64,000 nucleotides of DNA from Eshraghiella sp964405265 (lineage in GTDB: Bacteria > Bacillota > Clostridia > Lachnospirales > Lachnospiraceae): the NCBI GenBank assembly GCA_964405265.1, contig CAYONC010000004.1, forward strand, positions 1 through 64,000, in the 5' to 3' direction. Within the stretch, counting starts at the first letter, position 1. Every line of letters starts with the position of its first letter. The notes beneath the pieces are model-generated. The model saw only the letters and a list, made by a program, of their open reading frames with translations, did no database searches and was not told the DNA's origin. The translations under genes were made by a program, and so were the position numbers. Shown here one piece after another: positions 33,565-42,584 of the stretch.

Positions 33565-35111
33565 TGGCTTATCATATGCTGGCATATTTTGCAATATTTC
33601 TGCCGGCGGTAATACTTTTATACCAGCTTATGCCGCAAAAATTCAGATTTATTCTGATGCTTGCGGCTAATGCATTTTTTTTCTGCCTTTTCAGCAGATG
33701 GCTTATAATTTATCTGATTGCAGCCATTGCAATAACATACGGAACGGGCAGGTGGCTTGAAGCTACGGACAGAAATGTTCCTGACTCAAAAAAGGCTGCA
33801 CGTAAAAAAAAGCATATTCTTACATTTGTTGTACTCCTTAACATTGCCCTGATTCTCGTATTAAAATATACCAATTTTTTCGCCACCAGTGTTCAGACGC
33901 TGATACACCATTTCGGCGGAAGCTGGCAATTCAGACCGGTAAAATTTATGGTTCCGATAGGACTTTCATTTTATACACTTGAAATAATATCTTATCTTAC
34001 GGATGTGTACAGAGGCGTGATTCCCGCAGAGAAAAACTTTGCCAAAATAGCTCTTTACTTAAGCTATTTCCCGCAGATAATGGAAGGACCGATAGCAAGA
34101 TACGGACAGACGGCAGATGATTTGTATGAATGTAAAAGCATAACTTTTAATAACCTGAAATTCGGTTATCAGAGAATATTATGGGGTCTTTTCAAAAAAA
34201 TGGTTATTGCGGACAGATTGTATCAGGCGGTTACATATATTTTTGATAATTATGCTGAGCTTGACGGTTCCATAATTCTGTTAGGTGCCATACTTTATAC
34301 AGGACAGCTCTATATGGAATTTTCCGGATGCATGGATATAATAATGGGAAGCGGAGAAATTTTCGGCATAAAGCTTCCTGAGAATTTCAGACAGCCTTTT
34401 GCTGCTAAGGATGCCTCGGATTTCTGGCACAGATGGCATATAACACTGGGAACATTCTTCAAGGATTATATTTTTTATCCGGTTTCCCTTGCAAAGCCTG
34501 TTAAAAACTTTGCGAAAAAGGTAAAAAAGGTATTCGGCAAAAAAGCTGCAAAATTCGTTGCCCCGATAATTGCACTGTTTTGTGTATGGATGTGTAACGG
34601 CTTATGGCACGGCGCAAACTGGACATTCATTTTTTATGGAATGTATTATTTTGTAATTATAGTTATTGAAAATATTACAGAAGAACCGGTAAGGAAAATC
34701 ACCGCTGCTTTGCATATTGACAGGGAAGCCACAGGTTATAGGATATTCCGCGGAATAAAACTTTTTTTTATTGTCATCATAGGAGAACTTTTCTTCAGGG
34801 CACCATCCCTGACTGACGGATTTAAGATGTTTGCGGGCATATTTACGAATTTTCATATAAGCAGCCTGTTTGCAGACTTATTCAGTCTGAAGCTTGATGA
34901 ATATGAATTTATAATAGCGGTTGTGGGGCTTATCATTGTTCTTATGGTAAGTATTTTAAAAGAAAAAAACATCAGCATCAGACACAGGCTTGACGGATAC
35001 AGACTTCCTGTAAGGTGGGGCATATGGTATGCATTAATAATTGTCATTGTATTATTTGGCGCATATGGTCCCGGATATACAATTGTTGATTTGATATACG
35101 CAGGATATTAG
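33564..35111 (+). CDS. MBOAT family O-acyltransferase (DltB/AlgI-like)
   Basis: The 515-residue multi-helix membrane protein has the MBOAT hallmarks: FMVPIGLSFYTLEIISYLTD (about residue 130), ASDFWHRWHITLGTFFKDYI and the conserved histidine in NGLWHGANWTF (about 350). At 515 residues it is longer than usual DltB (about 400) and closer in size to AlgI/PatA O-acyltransferases. It should move an acyl group from the carrier protein across the cytoplasmic membrane onto an external polymer. It is encoded between the carrier protein and an SGNH protein, as expected for such pathways. Confidence 0.93.
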   Translation: MAYHMLAYFAIFLPAVILLYQLMPQKFRFILMLAANAFFFCLFSRWLIIYLIAAIAITYGTGRWLEATDRNVPDSKKAARKKKHILTFVVLLNIALILVLKYTNFFATSVQTLIHHFGGSWQFRPVKFMVPIGLSFYTLEIISYLTDVYRGVIPAEKNFAKIALYLSYFPQIMEGPIARYGQTADDLYECKSITFNNLKFGYQRILWGLFKKMVIADRLYQAVTYIFDNYAELDGSIILLGAILYTGQLYMEFSGCMDIIMGSGEIFGIKLPENFRQPFAAKDASDFWHRWHITLGTFFKDYIFYPVSLAKPVKNFAKKVKKVFGKKAAKFVAPIIALFCVWMCNGLWHGANWTFIFYGMYYFVIIVIENITEEPVRKITAALHIDREATGYRIFRGIKLFFIVIIGELFFRAPSLTDGFKMFAGIFTNFHISSLFADLFSLKLDEYEFIIAVVGLIIVLMVSILKEKNISIRHRLDGYRLPVRWGIWYALIIVIVLFGAYGPGYTIVDLIYAGY

Positions 35112-35124
35112 GAGAGAGAACAGA

Positions 35125-36069
35125 ATGGTTAAAAAATTATTATACAGCCTAACATTCATTACCGGACTTGCTCTGATTCTTATTGTAATTTCTGTTTTTG
35201 TAACACCAAAAAAAGAAGTATACAATGTGTCGGCATTTGAACAGAAGGTAACTGACCTGTCGGCAGAGAAAAACAATACCATAGATCTTGTTTTTTTAGG
35301 TGATTCAGAGGTGTATTCCGCATATTCGCCTTTGCAGATGTATCATGAAAACGGTTTTACGTCATATGTATGTGCAACATCTGCACAAAGACTGTGTGAT
35401 ACATATGCCATGGTTCGGGAAATATTTAAAACCCAGAATCCGGACATTGTTGTTCTTGAAACGAATTGTTTTTTCAGATACGGAGGACTGAATGAAAAAA
35501 CCGGTGATACGGTTATGGACGGCATACTTAAATATATTCCGGCAATGAAATATCATACAAGAATTAAATACCTTTTTGAACCGGCAACGGATAAGAATGA
35601 AGCATCAATGAAGGGATTCAGGTATCGTACGGATATTAAGCCGTACCATGGCGGAACGTGGATGCAGAAAACCGAAATAGCAGAAGAAATCCGTACGGAA
35701 AACATGAATTATTTTGAAAAAATATATGATTATATTGCCGAACACGGAAGCCGGCTGGTTTTTGTTACAACTCCTTCACCGGACTGCCACAATTACATGA
35801 AGCATAATGCAATTAAAAAAATATCCGAAAAATATAACATAGATTATATTGATTTAAATCTTGTGGCGGAAGAAATCGGAATTGACTGGAAAAACGAAAC
35901 AAGGGACGGAGGCAATCATCTTAATTACAATGGTGCCAAAAAGGTATCGGAGTACTTTGGAAAAAAGCTGTCTGAGACATACGGACTTCCGGATCATCGC
36001 GAAGACCCGGAATATGAAGATTGGTCTTTCGAATTTAAAAAATATGCAGATACGGTAGGATATATATAA
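35125..36069 (+). CDS. Membrane-anchored SGNH-hydrolase-like protein (DltD/AlgX-type partner)
   Basis: The 314-residue protein has an N-terminal membrane helix (about 5-28) that anchors an outside SGNH domain. The nucleophile block is LVFLGDSEVYSAYSP (serine near residue 58) and the C-terminal Asp-His pair lies in RDGGNHLNYNGAKKVS (about 260). In dlt and alginate-type acylation pathways, an SGNH partner of the MBOAT enzyme completes transfer of the acyl group to the polymer. It is the last gene of the cassette and is followed by a 19-base-pair perfect inverted repeat. Confidence 0.87.
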   Translation: MVKKLLYSLTFITGLALILIVISVFVTPKKEVYNVSAFEQKVTDLSAEKNNTIDLVFLGDSEVYSAYSPLQMYHENGFTSYVCATSAQRLCDTYAMVREIFKTQNPDIVVLETNCFFRYGGLNEKTGDTVMDGILKYIPAMKYHTRIKYLFEPATDKNEASMKGFRYRTDIKPYHGGTWMQKTEIAEEIRTENMNYFEKIYDYIAEHGSRLVFVTTPSPDCHNYMKHNAIKKISEKYNIDYIDLNLVAEEIGIDWKNETRDGGNHLNYNGAKKVSEYFGKKLSETYGLPDHREDPEYEDWSFEFKKYADTVGYI

Positions 36070-36114
36070 AGCAGGTGCTTCACGGATGATTATGAATCCG
36101 TGAAGCACCTGCTT
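36069..36114. terminator. Bidirectional hairpin between convergent genes
   Basis: A perfect 19-base-pair stem (36069-36087 with 36096-36114) with an eight-base loop lies between the SGNH gene and the minus-strand DAHP synthase. No long T run follows on either side, so termination efficiency is uncertain. Confidence 0.75.
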
Positions 36115-36122
36115 CATTAATA

Positions 36123-37151
36123 TCAACATTTATCAGCTATTGTAAATAAGAGCCTCTCGGAATCATCCCATGACAGACAAGGGTCTGTTATTGATTTTCC
36201 ATAAGTATGTTCACCTATTTTCTGGCTTCCCGGTTCAATATAGCTTTCAACCATAACACCTTTAACAAGCTTTCTTATATCAGGATTCATATTCCTGCTG
36301 TGAAGAACGTCTTCAACAATTCTTATCTGCTCCATATACTGCTTGTTGGAGTTGCTGTGATTGCTGTCAACAACGGTAGCAGGATGAGGAAGATTATGTT
36401 CCTTATATAATCTGTTAAGGAGAAGAAGATCCTCATAGTGATAATTAGGAATACACTGTCCTTTTTTATTTACAGCACCTCGCAGAACGGTATGTGTTAA
36501 CGGATTACCGGTTGTATGTACTTCGTTTCCGCGGTATATGAATGTATGCGGATGAGAAGCCGCATGAACCGAGTTAAGCATTATATCATATCCGCCCGAT
36601 GTAGGATTCTTCATGCCGACCGGAACGTCCATTCCGCTTGCGGTGAGTCTGTGCTCCTGATCTTCAACGGAGCGGGCACCGATTGCCACATATGAAAGGG
36701 TATCATCACAATACATCCAGTTTTCGGGATACAGCATTTCGTCTGCCGGGAACAGGCCGGTATTGTTAATAACGTCAAGATGAAGCTTTCTTATTGCCTT
36801 GATTCCTGCTACCATATCAGGAGCCTTTTCAGGATCAGGCTGATGAAGCATTCCCTTGTAACCGTCTCCGGTAGTACGCGGTTTATTGGTATATACTCTC
36901 GGAATGATAATTACCTTATCACGGATCTGCTCCTGAACCCGTGCAAGTCTTGTGACATAATCGAGAACGGCTTCTTCGTTGTCAGCGGAGCAGGGACCTA
37001 TTATTGCAAGAAATTTTTCTGATTCTCCGGTAAATACCTTCCTGATTTCACTGTCTCTTTCAGCCTTAAGTCTGATATTATCTGCACTAAGCGGAAATTC
37101 ACTTTTAATTTCTTCCGGTGACGGAAGCTCTCGTATAAATTTAATACTCAT
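36123..37151 (-). CDS. aroF: 3-deoxy-7-phosphoheptulonate synthase, class I (AroF/AroG type)
   Basis: The 342-residue enzyme condenses phosphoenolpyruvate and erythrose 4-phosphate, the first step of the shikimate pathway. Its motifs include LAIIGPCSADNEEAVLDY, PRVYTNKPRTTGDGYKG, GARSVEDQEHRLTASG, GMKNPTSGG and ATVVDSNHSNSNKQ. Length and motifs match the AroFGH class of Escherichia coli rather than the short AroG-mutase fusions common in Bacilli. GGAGG precedes the ATG. The gene is monocistronic here and opposes both neighbours; a palindrome lies in its leader. Confidence 0.96.
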   Translation of the reverse strand: MSIKFIRELPSPEEIKSEFPLSADNIRLKAERDSEIRKVFTGESEKFLAIIGPCSADNEEAVLDYVTRLARVQEQIRDKVIIIPRVYTNKPRTTGDGYKGMLHQPDPEKAPDMVAGIKAIRKLHLDVINNTGLFPADEMLYPENWMYCDDTLSYVAIGARSVEDQEHRLTASGMDVPVGMKNPTSGGYDIMLNSVHAASHPHTFIYRGNEVHTTGNPLTHTVLRGAVNKKGQCIPNYHYEDLLLLNRLYKEHNLPHPATVVDSNHSNSNKQYMEQIRIVEDVLHSRNMNPDIRKLVKGVMVESYIEPGSQKIGEHTYGKSITDPCLSWDDSERLLFTIADKC

Positions 37152-37169
37152 AATGTTTCCTCCATGTAT

Positions 37170-37191
37170 TGACTAAACAGTCATCATTGTA
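37170..37191 (-). promoter_or_regulatory. TACAAT -10 box and palindromic operator-like site of aroF
   Basis: On the minus strand a TACAAT (37191-37186) is followed within three bases by a perfect palindrome TGACT-N4-AGTCA (37170-37183), and then by the ribosome site. The placement at or just after the expected transcript start suits a repressor site. No regulator is known to me for this exact sequence. Confidence 0.4.
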
Positions 37192-37263
37192 GCATTTTTC
37201 AGCACATTATTCCAGCCTTTTTAATAAAATAATAAAACCGTATGTCATGGCATATAAAAAATA

Positions 37264-37272
37264 TGGTATAAT
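37264..37272 (+). promoter_or_regulatory. Extended -10 promoter of deoB
   Basis: TGG directly precedes TATAAT (37267-37272), forming an extended -10 element. No good -35 box is seen. The deoB start is 29 bases downstream. Confidence 0.55.
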
Positions 37273-37301
37273 AAGAAATAAAAAAACGGTGGGGTGAATT
37301 T

Positions 37302-38510
37302 ATGAAAAGAGTCATATGGATTATTCCGGACAGTTTTGGAATTGGTGCACTTCCTGATGCCGGCAGTTTTGGTGATGAAGGCGCTGATACTTTCGGACAT
37401 ATATGGGAATATAATAACGGAATAAATATTCCCAATCTTACAAAATTAGGTCTGTGTAACATAGATGGAGTTAAGCATGGAATAAAATCAGAAAAACCGG
37501 CAGGTGCCTACGGCAGGTGTATGGAAAAATCACAAGGTAAGGATACTACCGCAGGACACTGGGAAATGACGGGAATAATATCAGAAAAGGCATTTCCTGT
37601 ATTTCCTGAAGGATTTCCTGAAGAAATTATCGTCAAATTTACTGTGGAAAATGAAATTGACGGTGTTCTTGGAAATTGCGTTGCCTCAGGCACTGAAATT
37701 CTTAAAACGTACGGACGGAAAGCATTTGAAAAAGACATTCCGATTGTGTATACATCCGCAGACAGTGTATTTCAGGCTGCATATCATGTCGGTTACAGGG
37801 ATAATCCTGAAATAACCGACCCCGACAGGCTTGCCCGTCTGTATAAAATGTGTATGTCTGCAAGGAGAATACTTACCGGAAAGTATGAAGTGGCAAGAGT
37901 AATAGCGAGACCTTTCACCGGAACTGACGGAAATTATGTAAGAACCTCTGACCGAAGGGATTTTGCGATTGCCCCGCCTGAGGATAATCTGCTTAATCTG
38001 CTGAAGAATAAGGGACTTCAGGTTACTGCAATAGGAAAAATCAATGATATTTTCGCAGGCTCGGGAATAACGGAATATATTCATACAAGAGACAATATGC
38101 ATGGAATTGATGAGACTCTGAATTATATGGATATTCAGAAAACAGGTCTGATTTTTACCAATCTTGTGGAATTTGATTCATCATGGGGGCACAGGAGAGA
38201 TGCAAAAGGATACGGAAAAGGCCTTGAAGAATTTGATTCACGGCTTCCTGAAATATTTAAAAAAATGCAGCCGGAAGATGTACTTATCATAAATGCGGAC
38301 CACGGATGCGACCCGGTTTTTAAAGGAACCGACCATACAAGGGAATATATACCTGTCATGATGTACGGTGAGAGTATAAAAAGCATTAATTTCGGAACAA
38401 GGGACAGCTTTGCGGATATAGGACAGACAATTACGGAAATACTCGGAACGGAACACATAAAAACGGGAAAGGGATTTTATAAGGAGGTATCCGTATATGA
38501 GAATGTATGA
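37302..38510 (+). CDS. deoB: Phosphopentomutase
   Basis: The 402-residue enzyme converts ribose 1-phosphate and deoxyribose 1-phosphate to the 5-phosphates. It starts with KRVIWIIPDSFGIGALPDAG, with the metal-binding aspartate, and has ADTFGHIWE, GKDTTAGHWEMTG (phosphothreonine site near residue 87) and the C-terminal INADHGCDPVFKGTDHTREY metal ligands. This is DeoB (Drm) of the alkaline phosphatase superfamily. It is followed by a pyrimidine-nucleoside phosphorylase, with which it overlaps by 14 bases, and dacF. Confidence 0.97.
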   Translation: MKRVIWIIPDSFGIGALPDAGSFGDEGADTFGHIWEYNNGINIPNLTKLGLCNIDGVKHGIKSEKPAGAYGRCMEKSQGKDTTAGHWEMTGIISEKAFPVFPEGFPEEIIVKFTVENEIDGVLGNCVASGTEILKTYGRKAFEKDIPIVYTSADSVFQAAYHVGYRDNPEITDPDRLARLYKMCMSARRILTGKYEVARVIARPFTGTDGNYVRTSDRRDFAIAPPEDNLLNLLKNKGLQVTAIGKINDIFAGSGITEYIHTRDNMHGIDETLNYMDIQKTGLIFTNLVEFDSSWGHRRDAKGYGKGLEEFDSRLPEIFKKMQPEDVLIINADHGCDPVFKGTDHTREYIPVMMYGESIKSINFGTRDSFADIGQTITEILGTEHIKTGKGFYKEVSVYENV

Positions 38511-39822
38511 CATTATTATGAAAAAGAGAAACGGCGAAAAACTGACGTCTGAGGAAATAAATTTTTTTATCAGTAAATATACATCAGATGAAATACCGGA
38601 CTACCAGGCTGCCGCACTGATGATGGCGGTATATTTTAAAGGAATGGATAAAGAGGAAACCGCCTCGCTTACAATGGCGATGGCACAAAGCGGTGACATT
38701 CTGAAATTAGACGGGATAAAAGGAATTAAGGTTGACAAACACAGTACAGGGGGCGTCGGTGACAAGACTTCACTGGTGCTTCTTCCAATGGTAGCAGCGG
38801 CAGGTGTTCCTGTTGCAAAAATGTCGGGCAGAGGACTCGGCCATACGGGCGGCACCATTGATAAGCTTGAGAGCTTTCCCGGATTTCTTACCGCACTTCC
38901 GGAAAAAGAATTTATTGATAACGTCAACAACATAGGCATTGCACTTGCCGGACAGACGGCGAACCTGGCACCGGCGGACAAAAAACTGTATGCTTTAAGG
39001 GATGTAACCGCGACGGTTGAAAGTATACCCCTTATTGCGGCAAGCATCATGAGCAAAAAAATTGCTTCCGGGGCAGATGCCATAGTACTGGATGTTAAAA
39101 CGGGGAAAGGTGCATTTATGAAAACAACGGAGGATTCGATTGCACTTGCAAGGGAAATGACAGACATAGGCAACAGTCTCGGAAGGAGAACGATAGCCAT
39201 TGTAAGCGGAATGGATGAACCATTAGGTTATGCAGTGGGAAATTCACTTGAAGTTATTGAGGCAATAGATACACTTAACGGCAGGGGCCCTGAAGATTTA
39301 ACGGAACTCTGTCTGGAACTCGGTGCTTATATGCTTGTACTTTCCGGCAGGACGTGTGATATCACGGAAGCAAAAAAAATTCTTAATAATACCCTGAAAA
39401 ACGGTACGGCACTGAAAAAGCTTGCAGAGCTTGTAAAAATGCAGCATGGTGATGAATATTCAGTTTATAATACGGAACTTCTTCCAAAGGCGGAATACGT
39501 TAAGGAAATCACATCGGACAGGGAAGGTTTTATAACTGACATGGAATGCGAAAAAATAGGGAGGTGTTCCATGCTTTTGGGCGGCGGACGTGAGAATAAG
39601 GACAGTATCATTGATTTGGCATCCGGCATACTGCTCAAAAAGAAAACCGGTGATTACGTGAAAAAAGGTGAAACGGTCGCTGTTTTATATACCAATAATG
39701 AGGCAAAGCTTGAGGAAGCCGAAAAACTTTTTGCTTCGTCATATATAACCGGATTATGTAAACCGGAGAAAAAACCATTAATAAGGTATATTGTGACGCG
39801 TTCGGAATTAATAAGCTGTTAA
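38497..39822 (+). CDS. pdp: Pyrimidine-nucleoside phosphorylase
   Basis: The 441-residue protein cleaves uridine, thymidine and related nucleosides with phosphate, giving the sugar 1-phosphates used by DeoB. It starts MRMYDIIMKKRNGEKLTSEE, followed by KVDKHSTGGVGDKTSLVLLP, the phosphate-binding block, and SGRGLGHTGGTIDKLESFPGF. The C-terminal domain (about 340-430) is also recognisable. The start is the first ATG after AAGGAGG and matches Bacillus Pdp (MRM...). Gene order deoB-pdp keeps salvage of nucleosides together. Confidence 0.96.
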   Translation: MRMYDIIMKKRNGEKLTSEEINFFISKYTSDEIPDYQAAALMMAVYFKGMDKEETASLTMAMAQSGDILKLDGIKGIKVDKHSTGGVGDKTSLVLLPMVAAAGVPVAKMSGRGLGHTGGTIDKLESFPGFLTALPEKEFIDNVNNIGIALAGQTANLAPADKKLYALRDVTATVESIPLIAASIMSKKIASGADAIVLDVKTGKGAFMKTTEDSIALAREMTDIGNSLGRRTIAIVSGMDEPLGYAVGNSLEVIEAIDTLNGRGPEDLTELCLELGAYMLVLSGRTCDITEAKKILNNTLKNGTALKKLAELVKMQHGDEYSVYNTELLPKAEYVKEITSDREGFITDMECEKIGRCSMLLGGGRENKDSIIDLASGILLKKKTGDYVKKGETVAVLYTNNEAKLEEAEKLFASSYITGLCKPEKKPLIRYIVTRSELISC

Positions 39823-39852
39823 TGTCATATAAATAATAAAAAACGGTACAGT

Positions 39853-41046
39853 ATGAAAAAAATCTTATGTATTCTTTTTACTGTGCTGATGTTTTGCGGC
39901 AGCATTACATCAGTACATGCGGACATAATCGATACATATGCTCTGGCAGCCGTAGTCATTGACGGTGAGAACGGCAGGATTTTATACGGAAAAAATCATG
40001 ATACGCCTATGGCTGTTGCAAGCACCACAAAAATAATGACACTTATAACAGCTCTTGAACTTGGAAACACGGAAGATGTGGTAACGATATCTGCATATGC
40101 GGCATCACAACCGGATGTACAGCTTAATGCGGTAAAAGGAGAGCAGTATTATTTTGATGAGCTCCTTAATCTGATGATGCTGCAGTCATATAACGATGTT
40201 GCGGTTGCGGTCGCAGAATATGCGGGAGGGATTCTTAACGGAGACATGTCTCCTAATGAAAGCAGGGAAGAAAGCCTTGAAGACGTAAGAAGATTTGTTG
40301 ACGAGATGAATAGAAAAGCAAAAGAAATAGGCTGTAAGAACACTTATTTTATCACGCCGAACGGTCTTGATGCAGAGGATGATAACGGTTATCATTCATC
40401 CACGGCATATGATATGGCGCTTATCGGGGCTTATGCCGTAAAAAACGATAAAATAACAGCTATATGTACCACTCGCAGCTTTTCATACAGAGAGGTTAAC
40501 AACAAAAGAGCCGGAACCGTAAACAATACTGACAGGTTCCTTGACATGATGCCCGGTGCGGTAGGACTTAAGACAGGTTATACCGGTAAAGCCGGGTATT
40601 GCTTTGTCGGTGCGGTAAAACAGGAGGGAAGGACATTTGTATCGGTGGTTTTGGGAAGCGGATGGCCTCCGAATAAGGGACAGAAATGGACTGATACCGG
40701 AAAACTCATGAATTATGCAATAAATAATTATTTCCGTAAAGTGATTTTTTCGTCGGACAATGAAAAATACAAGATAAATGTTGTTAACGGAAAGAAAAAA
40801 TATGTTGGCGCAGTAATACCGTTTAATGTAAGTACGCTTCTGTGTACGGATGATACGGTTAATGTTTTATATGAAATCCCGGAATATGTCAGGGCACCGG
40901 TAAAAAAGAATACACAGATAGGCAGTATATATATATACATTAATGACCGGCTTGAATACCGGCTGCCCGTTCTGACGTTGGAAGGAACGGAAAAGAGAAA
41001 TTTTATGCATTATCTGAAATATTTCTTTACGGAAATTCTGCCTTAA
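39853..41046 (+). CDS. dacF: D-alanyl-D-alanine carboxypeptidase DacF
   Basis: The 397-residue penicillin-binding protein has a signal peptide (KILCILFTVLMFCGSITSVHA, about 2-23), the S11 catalytic motifs SxxK (ASTTKIM, about residue 58), SYND (SxN) and KTGYTGKAGY (KTG), and a C-terminal PBP5-C-like beta domain with a final hydrophobic/amphipathic stretch. It trims the terminal D-alanine from stem peptides. In Bacillus subtilis dacF also lies after drm/pupG and is expressed in the forespore, supporting the name. Confidence 0.92.
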   Translation: MKKILCILFTVLMFCGSITSVHADIIDTYALAAVVIDGENGRILYGKNHDTPMAVASTTKIMTLITALELGNTEDVVTISAYAASQPDVQLNAVKGEQYYFDELLNLMMLQSYNDVAVAVAEYAGGILNGDMSPNESREESLEDVRRFVDEMNRKAKEIGCKNTYFITPNGLDAEDDNGYHSSTAYDMALIGAYAVKNDKITAICTTRSFSYREVNNKRAGTVNNTDRFLDMMPGAVGLKTGYTGKAGYCFVGAVKQEGRTFVSVVLGSGWPPNKGQKWTDTGKLMNYAINNYFRKVIFSSDNEKYKINVVNGKKKYVGAVIPFNVSTLLCTDDTVNVLYEIPEYVRAPVKKNTQIGSIYIYINDRLEYRLPVLTLEGTEKRNFMHYLKYFFTEILP

Positions 41047-41075
41047 AGAATTGTTAATAAAATATCAAAACAGGG

Positions 41076-41104
41076 TTGATTATTTGCATGTTTGGAAGTA
41101 AAAT
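41076..41104 (+). promoter_or_regulatory. Sigma-A promoter of the sodium-pump operon
   Basis: TTGATT (41076-41081), a 17-base spacer and TAAAAT (41099-41104) lie 46 bases before the first gene of the operon. Confidence 0.65.
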
Positions 41105-41150
41105 ATAACTTGGTAGAAACTTGAATTTTATATTACGGAGGTCTTACAAT

Positions 41151-42572
41151 ATGAGTACTACATCGCAGACGTCAGCGGGTAAGAGAATAGATTTATTACT
41201 TGATGACAATAGTTTTGTTGAAATCGGCGGACTTGTAAAAGCGAGAAATACTGACTTCAACATGCTGGAAGCGGATACTCCTGCAGATGGTGTGATTACC
41301 GGTTACGGTACCATCAACGGAGGTCTTGTGTATGTATACAGCCAGGATTCGTCTGTCATGAGCGGGTCCATGGGGGAAATGCATGCGAAGAAAATAGTCA
41401 ATATCTATGATATGGCTTTGAAAATGGGAGCTCCTGTCATTGGTTTTATTGACTGCGCAGGATTGAGGCTTCAGGAAGCAACGGATGCACTTAATGCATT
41501 TGGCGAGATTTATGCAAAACAGGCAGAGGCATCTGGAGTGATTCCGCAGATTTCCGCCGTTATGGGTACATGCGGGGGCGGAATGGCAATAGCAGCGGCA
41601 CTTTCTGATTTTACTTTTATGGAAAGCAGGAACGCAAGGCTTTTTGTGAACAGTCCTAATACCCTTGAAGGCTGCAAGACGGACAGAACCGCAACTGCGG
41701 AATTCCAGGCAGGTGAAACCGCAGTGGTTGATTTTACGGGAGATGAAGCATCAATAATCACGGAAATCAGGAATCTTATAAGCATTCTTCCTTCCAATAA
41801 TGAAGATGAGGCATTATGTGAATGTACTGATGATCTTAACAGAATATGTTCGGGAATTGCCGATTGCAGTAAAGATCCGGCATATGTTCTTCCGATGATT
41901 TCAGATGACGGATTATTTGTTGAAGTTAAGAAATCATATGCCGAAGAAATGGTTACGGGTTTTATAAAGCTCAACGGTACGACTGTCGGTGTTGTAGCCA
42001 ACAGAACAGAAATTTTTGAAAACGGAAAGAGCGTTAAGGAGTTTGAAAAAGCCCTTACGGCTGAAGGCTGCAATAAGGCTTCTGAGATGATTAAATTCTG
42101 CGACGCATTTGAGATACCCGTACTTTCAATAACTGATGTCAGAGGATTTTTAACCTGTGAATCTAATGAAAAGGCTGCTGCAAAAGCCGCTGCAGGGCTT
42201 GTATATGCCTTTGCTTCGGCAGATGTACCTAAGGTTAATCTTATAACAGGAGAGGCTTACGGAAGTGCATACACGATAATGAATTCCAAGGCAGCGGGAG
42301 CAGACATTACATTTGCATGGGAAGATGCGGAAGTCGGAATGATGGATGCAGGACTTGCTGCACGAATCATGTATGAGAAGCAGCCTGAGCTTATAAGTGA
42401 GAAAGCAGATGAATACAAAAAACTTCAGAACGGTGCCGTAAGCGCGGCAGGAAGAGGATATGTCGATTCAGTAATCAAGCCTGAAGATACAAGAAAATAC
42501 CTCATCAGTTCGTTTGAAATGCTGTATTCCAAGAAAATATCCGATGTTTATAAGAAACACGGTACAATATAA
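41151..42572 (+). CDS. mmdA: Acyl-CoA carboxyltransferase, methylmalonyl-CoA decarboxylase alpha-like
   Basis: The 473-residue protein is a double crotonase-fold carboxyltransferase of the MmdA/12S transcarboxylase type. The first half has VYSQDSSVMSGSMGEMHAKK and MGTCGGGMAIAAALSD; the second half has SITDVRGFLTCESNEKAA and LITGEAYGSAYTIMNSKAAG. The family moves a carboxyl group from methylmalonyl-CoA (or a similar acyl-CoA) to biotin. At 473 residues it is slightly shorter than the usual 510. GGAGG lies before the ATG at 41151; an in-frame TTG at 41121 has no site. The downstream genes encode the other pump subunits. Confidence 0.88.
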   Translation: MSTTSQTSAGKRIDLLLDDNSFVEIGGLVKARNTDFNMLEADTPADGVITGYGTINGGLVYVYSQDSSVMSGSMGEMHAKKIVNIYDMALKMGAPVIGFIDCAGLRLQEATDALNAFGEIYAKQAEASGVIPQISAVMGTCGGGMAIAAALSDFTFMESRNARLFVNSPNTLEGCKTDRTATAEFQAGETAVVDFTGDEASIITEIRNLISILPSNNEDEALCECTDDLNRICSGIADCSKDPAYVLPMISDDGLFVEVKKSYAEEMVTGFIKLNGTTVGVVANRTEIFENGKSVKEFEKALTAEGCNKASEMIKFCDAFEIPVLSITDVRGFLTCESNEKAAAKAAAGLVYAFASADVPKVNLITGEAYGSAYTIMNSKAAGADITFAWEDAEVGMMDAGLAARIMYEKQPELISEKADEYKKLQNGAVSAAGRGYVDSVIKPEDTRKYLISSFEMLYSKKISDVYKKHGTI

Positions 42573-42584
42573 AGAGGTGGCGCT

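Noticed and set aside
30657..36069. Plain D-alanylation (dlt) operon as the full explanation
   Set aside because: Not excluded, but a decarboxylase-family PLP enzyme in the middle and the AlgI-length MBOAT do not fit a standard dlt operon; kept as the main alternative in the finding.
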